A stretch of DNA of 64,000 nucleotides from Pelagibacterium halotolerans B2 (GTDB lineage Bacteria; Pseudomonadota; Alphaproteobacteria; Rhizobiales; Devosiaceae): NCBI RefSeq assembly GCF_000230555.1, contig NC_016078.1:1860001-1924000 (forward strand), written 5' to 3'. The position numbers were made by a program, and so were the translations under genes. Shown piece after piece: positions 8,108 to 18,476 of this stretch (within the stretch, counting starts at the first letter, position 1; the number at the start of each line of letters is the position of its first letter). The notes under the pieces were generated by a model. That model was not told the DNA's origin, ran no database searches, and saw only the letters and a list, made by a program, of their open reading frames with translations.

Positions 8108-8437
8108 TCAGGCTGCCTCGTCCTGCCGCGCGGAATCCGCAAGCGTAACCTTGAGCCCGTCCAGCTCCTCGCTCATCAGGATCTGGCACGACAGGCGCGA
8201 ATTGGCCTCGTAATCGGCGACCGTATCGAGCATATCCTCTTCCTCGTCGGTCGGCGGGTTGAGCTTGTCCTGCCATTCGGCATCGACGAACACATGGCAG
8301 GTGGCGCAGGCGCAAGACCCGCCGCATTCGGCCTTGATGTTGAGCCCCCAGTCCCGGATCACTTCCATCACCCGCCAGCCCTCAAGGGCTTCGAGCTCGT
8401 GTTCGGTCCCATCCTGGTCGGTGACGAATATCCGCAT
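8108..8437 (-). CDS. 2Fe-2S ferredoxin, adrenodoxin type
   Basis: A 109-residue acidic ferredoxin. The cluster ligands are C38, C44 and C47 in ECGGSCACATC (C-X5-C-X2-C) and C84 in RLSCQI, the adrenodoxin/FdVI arrangement. The ribosome site AGGACC precedes ATG 8437. It lies just downstream of a ferredoxin-NADP reductase gene and near the sulfite reductase operon, all read leftward. It may therefore carry electrons from NADPH to CysI, although adrenodoxin-type ferredoxins also serve P450s and Fe-S assembly. A second, related ferredoxin is at 17299-17619. Confidence 0.93.
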   Translation of the reverse strand: MRIFVTDQDGTEHELEALEGWRVMEVIRDWGLNIKAECGGSCACATCHVFVDAEWQDKLNPPTDEEEDMLDTVADYEANSRLSCQILMSEELDGLKVTLADSARQDEAA

Positions 8438-8508
8438 TGTGAGGTCCTGTTCGCGTGAGGTCGTTAGGTCCCTGGCTTGGCCCGGATGAGTCGAAAATGG
8501 TGATGCCC

Positions 8509-8557
8509 GAGAACCGGAGCGGAGCGTATTAAAAATACGTGAGCACCGGAAGCGCAG
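8509..8557. repeat. Dispersed repeat family B, copy 1
   Basis: GAGAACCGGAGCGGAGCGTA and TACGTGAGCACCGGAAGCGC around a short AT-rich loop. Almost the same sequence is at 56033-56081. The GCGTA/TACGT core forms a hairpin. The unit resembles a very common rhizobial intergenic repeat. Confidence 0.75.
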
Positions 8558-8584
8558 GTCATTGCCATTTGCAGACCATCCCGG

Positions 8585-9689
<1,105 letters not shown>

Positions 9690-9696
9690 GTATGGA

Positions 9697-10966
9697 TCAA
9701 ACGGATGGGCGCCGGAGGAAGGGCCGCGTCCCGGCGGGAATTTCAACGCGGGCCCCGACCGGCTGGTAATAGCGCGATACCTCGGCCAGCGCATCTTTTT
9801 CCAGCGCCACGCGAGTGGGGCCGTTGACGACGACGAAGGCATCGATGCCGCAGCGGCGCATGAAGGGGATCTGGTCGGTCAGGATATCGCCCACCGCCCG
9901 TAACTCGCCTTCGTATCCATAGCGCTCACGCAACAGCCGCGCGCTCGAATAGCCGCGCCCGTCGGTGAAGGCGGGGAAATTGATGGCAATCGAGGAGAAC
10001 CGGCCAAGATCGTCGGCGACGTCCTCGACCTTTTCTCCCGGGCTCACCAGCAACCCGATCGGGTGCGGGCTGGCCAGGAAGACTTCGCGGTTCTCGACGA
10101 ACACGGTGAGCGGCACATGGGTATAGCGCACATCGGCCGCCACATCGCCTTCGGCCCACAGCCGCCAGGGATCGGCCTTGAACGCCCCGTCCTTATAGAG
10201 AGTCAAAGAAGATTGGCTCACCGGTTTCGCGATGCTCCCATTGAAATCGAAATGAATGCCGCACTCACGCTTGTCGCGCCCGCGCCAACGGCCGGCCCGG
10301 GGGTCTTCCCCGTCCGCCACGGCGCTGGTGCACGGAGCACAGCCTATGGATTTGTACCCGCGCTCGAACAGAGGATGCTCGGGCAGCCCATGGGTCGCCT
10401 TGTACGCGTCAATGTCCTCATGGGTAAAGTAGGCCAATGGATTGACCTTGATGCGATCGTCGCTCGTCAGTTCGAAATGCGGCAGCACGCCACGCTCGGC
10501 GGTCTGGAACCGCTTGCGCCCCGTCACCCAGCCGCCATAGCCCTCGAGCACCTTTTCGAGCGGTTCGGTCTTGCGGATATGGCAGCACGAATCCGGGTCG
10601 TTCTCCCACAGCGTGCCGTCGGGATCGAAGCGTTTGAGGTCAGCGCTGTCGGGATGCAGCGTGATTACATTGGTCAGCCCCAGCGTCGATTTGAGCGTTT
10701 CCACATAATCGAGCGTCTCGGCAAAATGCTTGCCCGTCTCGAGGAAATAGACCGGCAGGTTCTTGTCGACCTGGCTCACCAGATGCAAAAGCACCGCCGA
10801 ATCCGCCCCGAATGAGGACACCATGGCGATCTCGCCCGGCAGCAATTCCTCCACCGCCTGACGCAGCACGCCCTCGGCGTCCATCTCGTCGAACATGCCG
10901 TTGAGCGAGAGGATACCGAGCTGGCGCAACTTGTCCTGCTTGGGTTCGGCAGCGGTGATGATCGGG

Positions 10967-10980
<14 letters not shown>
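9697..10980 (-). CDS. cysH: CysH-DUF934 fusion: APS reductase with C-terminal sulfite-reduction-associated domain
   Basis: A 427-residue two-domain protein. Residues about 40-250 are an assimilatory (phospho)adenylylsulfate reductase: PP-loop VSSFGADSAV at 53-62, paired cysteines C132-C133 and C214/C217 (CC...CxxC), and the catalytic Cys in KRECGIH (C240). The CC...CxxC set binds a 4Fe-4S cluster and is the mark of APS rather than PAPS reductases. Residues about 265-427 match DUF934, the small protein usually encoded separately between cysI and cysH in alphaproteobacteria. ATG 10980 is chosen because AAGGAGG lies seven bases upstream. The gene overlaps cysI by 14 bases. The longer open frame upstream is within cysI. 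Confidence 0.9.
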
Positions 10981-12611
<1,631 letters not shown>

Positions 12612-12625
<14 letters not shown>

Positions 12626-12920
12626 GTTCGTCCTCGCCCAGATGCTGGCGGTCAAAGCGCGGCGCCGTCGGCCCTTCCGACCTTATGCGCTCGCGGATGC
12701 GGTTGGCGTGGATCACGCCGTTGATCGTTTCGACGTCCTCGGTCTCAAGGCTCAGGATTCGCCCGGTCGCCTTGGTCCCCGCCATCGCGGCCTCGAGCGC
12801 CTCGGTCTCGTCCTTGCCAAACACCCGCGCGGCCTGAATGTCCTCGACCCACTTGCCATTGGCGTCCAGATATACAGTCGCCCCGGAGAGCAGTTCATTG
12901 CCTGTGAGGATTTTCGTCAT
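12612..12920 (-). CDS. DUF2849 protein of the sulfate-assimilation operon
   Basis: A 102-residue protein of the DUF2849 family, found in alphaproteobacteria between cysG and cysI. Recognisable stretches are ILTGNELLSGATVYLD at the N-terminus and the central ARVFGKDETEALEAA. There is no signal peptide and no cysteine. Its function is unknown, but its fixed position points to siroheme or sulfite reductase maturation. ATG 12920 is preferred over an upstream TTG. Its end overlaps the cysI start by 14 bases, so the two are probably translationally coupled. Confidence 0.85.
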
Positions 12921-13006
12921 TTCACTCAATACGTTACAGAAACCATCGGATTCATTTTAGAGGCGACATCTGGACGACATTCGACAGCGCTGCCCAACCC
13001 AACCAC

Positions 13007-13141
13007 CGTCATCCTCGGGCTCGACCCGGGGATCCGCCGCGCCGCCACTGTACGCAGCAGAAGTGTGTCGCACGGCTGGTGCCGCGAATACCGTCTGCGC
13101 CAGCGGTGCCACTGCAGATTGCCGGGTCAAGCCCGACAATG
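13007..13141. repeat. Dispersed palindromic element, family D, copy 3
   Basis: CCGTCATCCTCGGGCTCGAC at the left end, CGGGTCAAGCCCGACAATGAC at the right end, and GACCCGGGGATCCG inside. It occupies the 254-bp gap between cysG and DUF2849. If the genes form one operon, the element is transcribed within it. Confidence 0.6.
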
Positions 13142-13174
13142 ACGCTACGATTGAAACGCCAAGCGCAATCGCCA

Positions 13175-14569
13175 TCACGCCACCCGCTCCGCCTGCGCCG
13201 CAATCGCCTCGGCCTGTGCCCAATCGCCCGCGGCCACCGCTTCGCCGATAAAGATGATCGCCGGCCCATCGGCAAAATCGATTGCGCCCGACGCCAGCCC
13301 GCCCACAGTTCCCGCGTAAAGCGCCTTGTCGGCCCGCCCGGCATTGACCACGATCCCCACTGGCACCGCGCCCGAAAGCCCCTGCGCCATGAGATCGCCG
13401 GCCACCTGCCCGGCAATCGACTTGCCCATGTAAAGCCCCAGCGTCAGACCCGACTGTGCCAGCGAGGCCCAATGGGCGAGGTCGGAATTGTCCGCGCCAT
13501 GCGCCGTGGCGAAAACGAACCCCGAGGACACCTTGCGCAGCGTCACCGGCGTTGCCGTATCGGCTGCCGCTGCCAGCGCCGATGTGACGCCCGGCACTAT
13601 GGAATAGGCGATCCCCGCCTTGCGCAGCGCCGCGATTTCCTCGCCGGCCCGCCCGAACACCATCGGATCGCCCGATTTGAGCCGCGCCACCTTCTTGCCT
13701 TCACCCGCCAGTCTCACGATCAGCGTATTGATCTGGGCCTGCGAAAACGAGTGATGTCCTTTGGCCTTGCCCACCGAAATCCGGTCGGCATCGCGCCGAC
13801 CCATTTCGACGACAGCGGAGGGCACCAACTGGTCGTGAACGATAACGTCCGCTTCCTGCAACAGGCGCTGCGCGCGCAGCGTCAGCAGATCCTCTGCCCC
13901 CGGCCCGGCCCCGATCAGCCACACCAGGCCATTGCCCGATGCCGCACCGGCATGTTCGGCCAGCAGCGCATCGGCCCGCGCCTCGCCCTCTCCGGCGGCA
14001 AGCGCACCTTCGATTCCCGGCGCCGTCACCAGCGCCTCGTAATAGCGCCGCCGCGCCACCCCATCGGAAAGCAATCCAGCAACCTTGTCGCGCATCGATC
14101 CGGCCAGCCGCGCAATATCGCCAAGCCGGGGCGAAAGCATCGCCTCGATTTTCGCCCGCACCAGCCGCGCCAGCACCGGCGCATCGCCTTCGGACGAAAT
14201 GGCAATCGAGATCGGCGCCCGGTCCACGATGGCCGGGGTGAAGAAATCGCAGTTTTCGGGAACATCCACCTCGTTGACCGGCACACCGGCAGCCCGCGCC
14301 AGCGTCAAAGCCCGCGCGCCATCCGGCCCATGATCGGCCACAAAGGCCAGCGCCGCATTGGCAAAATCTTCAGCTTCGACCGACCGCGCAACCAGCGTGA
14401 CATCCAGCCCGGAAAAATCGGCCTCGAACTCAGGAGCGAACAGCACCACTTCCGCGCTGGTCTTGACCGCCAGCCGCGCCTTGGCCAGGGCTTCCTCATC
14501 ACCGCCCACAATGACGATGCGCCGCCCTTTGACGGCGACCGAGATCGGGAATGTGTTAAGCCGTGCCAC
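13175..14569 (-). CDS. cysG: Siroheme synthase CysG (multifunctional)
   Basis: A 464-residue enzyme that makes siroheme from uroporphyrinogen III. The N-terminal half (CysG-B) has a Rossmann NAD site near residues 17-27 (RIVIVGGDEEA) and the dehydrogenase/ferrochelatase helices. The C-terminal half is the SAM-dependent uroporphyrinogen methyltransferase: LIGAGPGAEDLLT near residue 220, KSGDPMVFGRAGEE and a C-terminal GPAIIFIGE. GTG 14569 is taken as start, with CAGGAG about nine bases upstream, and it gives the standard family length. It provides the cofactor for CysI two genes downstream. An open extension upstream of 14569 lacks family similarity. Confidence 0.93.
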   Translation of the reverse strand: MARLNTFPISVAVKGRRIVIVGGDEEALAKARLAVKTSAEVVLFAPEFEADFSGLDVTLVARSVEAEDFANAALAFVADHGPDGARALTLARAAGVPVNEVDVPENCDFFTPAIVDRAPISIAISSEGDAPVLARLVRAKIEAMLSPRLGDIARLAGSMRDKVAGLLSDGVARRRYYEALVTAPGIEGALAAGEGEARADALLAEHAGAASGNGLVWLIGAGPGAEDLLTLRAQRLLQEADVIVHDQLVPSAVVEMGRRDADRISVGKAKGHHSFSQAQINTLIVRLAGEGKKVARLKSGDPMVFGRAGEEIAALRKAGIAYSIVPGVTSALAAAADTATPVTLRKVSSGFVFATAHGADNSDLAHWASLAQSGLTLGLYMGKSIAGQVAGDLMAQGLSGAVPVGIVVNAGRADKALYAGTVGGLASGAIDFADGPAIIFIGEAVAAGDWAQAEAIAAQAERVA

Positions 14570-15164
14570 GGGTGAGGTTCTCCTGGCGCAAACGGGATCG
14601 GGTTCAGTTTTTTGGAACTGGCGGCGGGATCGGGAGGACACGCGCACAGCCAAACATGCGCAAAATTAAGGGTTTCCGGCCCATACAGCAAGCGCAAGAA
14701 CCGCGTTCGGTGACTTATTTCCCTCGACTGCAACCGCTTGGAACACCGCGCGCGGCCAAGGTCGCAATGCGCGAATAAATTTCCCTCTCCCAACCGCCAT
14801 TAAAAACACGACTCGCGCGCTGGAGAATAACCAAAAGCCCCCCTCAGGGAGAGGTGAGAACCCGCAAGCACCCAGCTTCACCTCTCCCTTGGGGGAGAGG
14901 TCGGGTGGCGAAGCCAGACGGGTGAGGGGGCCTTCCCTTTATGCACAGCCGGTGCTTATCCCCACCATCGCGGCAAGAAAAAACCCTCGCCCCTCCGGGG
15001 AGAGCGTGCCCGGCAGGGCGGTGAGGGGGGCAGCTCGGCCAAAAGCACCAGGGGGAGAGAAAGGCGACTGCCGCCCTGTCACCGCGCTGACATACCCCTG
15101 TCACGCCCCTGTAAACCGCCGACCGTACAGCCATCCCATCTCTTCCCGATGGAGACTGGACGCA
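14570..15164. other. Intergenic region with family C repeats
   Basis: About 595 bases between the divergent cysG and metallophosphoesterase genes. No supported gene. It contains a family C inverted repeat (14847-14937) and a related GC-rich element near 14974-15055 (CCCTCGCCCCTCCGGGGAGA...GGGCGGTGAGGGGG). The promoters of both genes must lie here, but I cannot assign them with confidence. Confidence 0.5.
14847..14937. repeat. Dispersed repeat family C, copy 2
   Basis: AGGGAGAGGTGAGAA...CCTCTCCCTTGGGGGAGAGG...GACGGGTGAGGGGGCCTT. The right half is almost identical to the element at 2984-3118 (same AGCCAGACGGGTGAGGGGG end). It is truncated at the left. Confidence 0.7.
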
Positions 15165-16982
15165 ATGATTCCCTCCCCCAAGACCCGTTTTCTGGCCGGC
15201 CTTCTCGCCGCCACAGCCCTTTTCGCCCCCATCCCCGCCATGGCCCAGGCAGATCGGGCCGACGAGCGCCTGTTGACCGACCCCTTCCTGCAGCTTCCCA
15301 CCGAAGACGGCGTCCACGTCGTCTGGTTCACCGAATTTGAAGGCGAAGATCACGCTGTCATTATGGGCGAACGTGAATTTGCCGCCGAGACCATGAAAAT
15401 GAGCCGGCTGGCTGAAGACAACCAGTCCTGGGTCGGCACCCAGAATGGCGACGGCTCGGTCTATCCCGCCACCGCCGCCCGCGACGTGTGGCGCCACCAG
15501 GCCTATGTGGACGACCTCACGGCCGGCGAGCGGGCGCCCTATTTCGTGCGCTCGACCGACACCGGTGGCGAGACCGTCGAAAGCCGGGAATTTTCCCTCG
15601 CCCCGCTGCCCGCCGAAGGTCAGCCCCTGCGCATCCTTTTGACTTCCGATCATCAGCTCAAGCCGATGACGCCCACCAACATGCAAAAGATCGCCGAAAA
15701 TGTCGGCGAACTCGATGCCGTGTTCTTTTCCGGCGATCTCCAGAACATCCCGGACCGCGCGTCGGAATGGTTCGACGACAATCGCGGCTTTGCCTTTTTC
15801 CCCGGCCTTCAGGGCCACGCCGCCTATGCGCTGGCCCAGTCGCGCACCGAGGGCGATATCACCTTTGACACCACGACCACCTATCACGGCGGCGAAATCA
15901 TCCAGAACGCCCCGCTGTTCCCGGTCATCGGCAACCACGAAGTGATGGGCCGCTACAATCCCGCCGCCACGCTGGGCAGCCAATTCAACGACCCGCGTCC
16001 CCGCGCCGTCGCCGAAGCGCTCTACGAGGCCAATGCCGACCTCTATAATCCGTCGGGCGACGCGCAAATCCGCGAACAGTGGATCGCCGACAATTCGTTC
16101 AACACCACCACCTATGAGGAAATCTTCACCCTACCGTCCGACGGCCCCGGTGAAGAGACCTACTACGCCATCCGCTATGGCGATGTGTTCATGATCGGGC
16201 TTTACGGCACCCGCATCTGGCGCTCCCCCTCGCAGGGTGAAGGCGTTCGCGGCAAATACCGTGAGGCGGCAGCCGACCTCGACACCCCCGACAATTGGGG
16301 ATGGGGCGAATTCATCTTCGAGGATATGGCCGAAGGCTCCGAGCAGTATGACTGGCTGGTTTCCGTGCTCGAAAGCGAGGAATTCAAGTCGGCTCCGGTC
16401 AAGCTCGCGCTCATGCACCACCCGTCACACGGCATGGGCGACAATTCCATTCCCGCCTACGCCAACCCCGAACAGATCCTCGACTATGACGACGCGGGGC
16501 GCCTTTCCGGCGTGCGCTACGACTACCCGGTCGATGCCGATATGTTCGTCAACCACGTCGAACCGCTGCTGTCGGACGCCGGCGTTCAGCTCGTCCACAC
16601 CGGCCATTCCCATGTCTGGTATCGCTTCGTGAACCCGGCCGGCATGAACATCCTGGAAACTTCAAATGTCGGCAACAATTACGGTTGCTACGTCGAAGGC
16701 CACCAAGCCCGCGGCAACGCACCCTCGGGGTTTGACTACGACCCCGCCGACTACGCCGTCACCGGCGATCCGCACGGCTACGAACCCATCATGCCGACCG
16801 AGTTTTCGCCCATGACCAATGCGTCCTCGGGCGAAGACCTCCCCTGCATCGCCAGCAACGAGCTGACAGCGTTCTCGGTCCTCGAAACCGGCGCGGACGG
16901 CACGACCGTCAGCTCCTACGTCTTCGACACCACCGACCCGCAAGGCGAAGTCGAACTCTTCGACAGGTTCGAACTGAACTGA
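15165..16982 (+). CDS. Secreted calcineurin-like metallophosphoesterase
   Basis: A 605-residue exported phosphoesterase. A Sec signal peptide (MIPSPKTRF, hydrophobic core, AMA cleavage after residue 27) is followed by a short beta-sandwich-like region and then the metal-binding motifs in family order: TSDHQL, SGDLQN, GNHEV, HHPSHG and HTGHSHVW. These match binuclear purple-acid-phosphatase-like enzymes. ATG 15165 has GGAG ten bases upstream and is the start that yields the signal peptide; the open frame before it is repeat sequence. It likely hydrolyses phosphate esters in the periplasm. No phosphate-box sequence was recognised upstream. A strong terminator follows. Confidence 0.85.
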   Translation: MIPSPKTRFLAGLLAATALFAPIPAMAQADRADERLLTDPFLQLPTEDGVHVVWFTEFEGEDHAVIMGEREFAAETMKMSRLAEDNQSWVGTQNGDGSVYPATAARDVWRHQAYVDDLTAGERAPYFVRSTDTGGETVESREFSLAPLPAEGQPLRILLTSDHQLKPMTPTNMQKIAENVGELDAVFFSGDLQNIPDRASEWFDDNRGFAFFPGLQGHAAYALAQSRTEGDITFDTTTTYHGGEIIQNAPLFPVIGNHEVMGRYNPAATLGSQFNDPRPRAVAEALYEANADLYNPSGDAQIREQWIADNSFNTTTYEEIFTLPSDGPGEETYYAIRYGDVFMIGLYGTRIWRSPSQGEGVRGKYREAAADLDTPDNWGWGEFIFEDMAEGSEQYDWLVSVLESEEFKSAPVKLALMHHPSHGMGDNSIPAYANPEQILDYDDAGRLSGVRYDYPVDADMFVNHVEPLLSDAGVQLVHTGHSHVWYRFVNPAGMNILETSNVGNNYGCYVEGHQARGNAPSGFDYDPADYAVTGDPHGYEPIMPTEFSPMTNASSGEDLPCIASNELTAFSVLETGADGTTVSSYVFDTTDPQGEVELFDRFELN

Positions 16983-16996
16983 TTGCCTCTGCTAAA

Positions 16997-17024
16997 AAAA
17001 GGCCCCGCCTCGGCGGGGCTTTTT
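16997..17024 (+). terminator. Rho-independent terminator
   Basis: Stem GCCCCGCC/GGCGGGGC with a two-base loop, A-run before and TTTTT after, 15 bases past the phosphoesterase stop. Confidence 0.9.
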
Positions 17025-17042
17025 ACGTTCCGCCTCGCAGGC

Positions 17043-17147
17043 TAGAGCAAGTCCGGAAAAGTGGGAACCGGTTTTCCGATAAGACTTGCGATGAAACAAA
17101 AGGTTAGATCGTGTCAGCGATTCAATGAAACGCTGACGCGATCTAGG
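17043..17147. repeat. Dispersed repeat family A, copy 2
   Basis: TAGAGCAAGTCCGGAAAAGTGG, then an ACCGGTTTTCCG block, GATGAAACAAAAGGTTAG and a terminal hairpin AGATCGTGTCAGCG/CGCTGACGCGATCT. The order of blocks is that of the copies at 45838 and 48571, with diverged arms that keep their pairing. Confidence 0.75.
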
Positions 17148-17160
17148 CGGGCTTTGCGAC

Positions 17161-17274
17161 CTTCGCTTCCCCGGCGAAAGCCGGGGCCCATGGAAGCTTC
17201 GTCAAGCGCAAGTTCCCCGGGCCATGCTGCTGGACCCCGGTTTTCGCCGGGGCAGCGATGGAGAGGGCGGAAAT
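17161..17274. repeat. Dispersed palindromic element, family D-like
   Basis: CCCCGGCGAAAGCCGGGGCC and GGACCCCGGTTTTCGCCGGG face each other across about 45 bases. It resembles the other family D copies with a CCCCGGCGAAAGCCGGGG core. Confidence 0.5.
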
Positions 17275-17298
17275 CGTTCTGATAGACCTTGGCCCGCC

Positions 17299-17619
17299 CT
17301 ACCCTTGGCGGCTCGGCACGTTCACGACCAGCCCGTCCAGATCATCCCGAATCTTGATCTGGCACGAGAGCCGGCTGGTGTCTTTGACGTCGAAGGCGAA
17401 ATCGAGCATGTCCTCTTCCATCGAGGACGGTCCGCCTGTCACTCCGAACCATTCCTCCTCCACATAGACATGACACGTCGCGCAGGTGCACGCCCCGCCG
17501 CATTCCGCCACGATGCCGCGCACCCCGTTGCGGATCGCCGTCTCCATGAGCGTTGCGCCATTTTCCGCTTCCACTTCGCGGCGCGCGCCATCGGGTTCAA
17601 CGAACGTGATCATAGGCAT
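17299..17619 (-). CDS. 2Fe-2S ferredoxin, adrenodoxin/FdVI type
   Basis: A 106-residue ferredoxin with ligands C40, C46 and C49 in ECGGACTCATC and C86 in RLSCQI. The C-terminal DDLDGLVVNVP is typical of FdVI-like ferredoxins. ATG 17619 (MPMITFVEPDG) has GGAG eleven bases upstream; an open extension before it is not conserved in this family. It is a paralog of the 8108-8437 ferredoxin and stands alone between a repeat region and the Hpt gene. The partner is unknown; P450s, Fe-S assembly and aromatic hydroxylases are known clients of this type. Confidence 0.93.
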   Translation of the reverse strand: MPMITFVEPDGARREVEAENGATLMETAIRNGVRGIVAECGGACTCATCHVYVEEEWFGVTGGPSSMEEDMLDFAFDVKDTSRLSCQIKIRDDLDGLVVNVPSRQG

Positions 17620-17763
17620 AAAAGGATGCTCCGGGGATAAATCTGCGAGGTGCCCCGGATATAGGAAAACCATCCCGCACACACAAGCGCGCCAACAAAC
17701 GCAAATGTTGGGTCACCGAACGCACAAGTCCATAGATTTTGGCGCCATTGTTGGCGCGAAAAT

Positions 17764-18156
17764 TCAGTCCGAAACGATCGAGCAGATGTAGCCGCACACC
17801 TCGGAAACCGCCATTCCCAGATCGGCCAGCGTCTCCTCATCGAGCTTTCCATCGCGCGCGAACTCAATCTCCGCCGCCCGCGCCTGCGAAGCCAGAGCCA
17901 TGGCGCCGACCCCTTGCGCTGCGCCCTTAAGCGTATGAAGTCCAAGGGTTATTTCATGCGGATCGGTCGCGGCGCTCACCCGCTCGAAATAGATCGCGAC
18001 CTGCTTTTCGAACATGCGCAACACTTCGCATTCCAGCGCCCTGTCCCCAAGCGTCTGGCGCGCCAGATGCACGAGATCGATGGGTCGGCTGGTCCTGTCC
18101 ACCCGCAGGGAATCGAGCCCCCCTTTCCTGCCCGGCTCCATCATCTCCACCACCAT
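17764..18156 (-). CDS. Hpt (histidine phosphotransfer) domain protein
   Basis: A 130-residue single-domain Hpt protein. The phospho-accepting histidine is H74 in LGLHTLKGAAQGVGA, the classical HxxKG motif, placed in a four-helix arrangement from about residue 25. There are no kinase, receiver or membrane parts, so it would relay phosphate between a hybrid kinase and a response regulator encoded elsewhere. The gene diverges from the hendecad protein gene at 18477, and a perfect CtrA-type box lies between them. ATG 18156 is chosen; the neighbouring GTG and two further in-frame ATGs (18144, 18141) cannot be excluded because no ribosome site is clear. Confidence 0.85.
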   Translation of the reverse strand: MVVEMMEPGRKGGLDSLRVDRTSRPIDLVHLARQTLGDRALECEVLRMFEKQVAIYFERVSAATDPHEITLGLHTLKGAAQGVGAMALASQARAAEIEFARDGKLDEETLADLGMAVSEVCGYICSIVSD

Positions 18157-18476
18157 CACACAACCGTCACAATCACTACCGCCAGCTTAACCCTGATTGG
18201 ATAAAAAGACCCTTAATCACTGATATCTGCTATATTTTCGCTTCCCGAGGGCACACGAAAAAAGTCGTTAACGGTCTTTTAATAAAGATTTCAGCAATGG
18301 CCCCAAACCGTGTATAACTCAGGATAGAGAAGTGGCCATCGGGATCGTTTGCGGGGGTGTTTCCGCGTGTTTTCGTCCCGGCAGGCAATGCGTCCGAAGC
18401 GGTTAGCTCCCGCCAAGGTATTGCCGCAAAAGCCCTTTTCTAAAGATGCGGCGCAGAAGTAAAGAGTATTAAGAGT
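18157..18476. other. Divergent promoter region with a CtrA-type box
   Basis: 320 bases between the Hpt gene and the hendecad protein gene, AT-richer than the surroundings. It contains the TTAA-N7-TTAA box at 18268-18282 and no open frame of interest. No palindromic repeat element is present, unlike most gaps in this window. Confidence 0.6.
18268..18282 (+). promoter_or_regulatory. CtrA-type binding site TTAA-N7-TTAA
   Basis: TTAACGGTCTTTTAA matches the full CtrA consensus (TTAA, seven bases, TTAA). It is 195 bases before the hendecad protein start and 112 bases before the Hpt start. CtrA is the phospho-regulated master cell-cycle regulator of alphaproteobacteria. Control of either gene by CtrA is inferred. 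Confidence 0.55.

Noticed and set aside
14889..15164. N-terminal extension of the metallophosphoesterase
   Set aside because: It translates repeat sequence and would bury the signal peptide.
17620..17682. Upstream extension of the second ferredoxin
   Set aside because: No similarity in the ferredoxin family before MPMITF; GGAG precedes 17619.
18157..18476. GANTC (CcrM) methylation site supporting cell-cycle control
   Set aside because: No GANTC was found in the divergent promoter region; only the CtrA-type box supports that idea.
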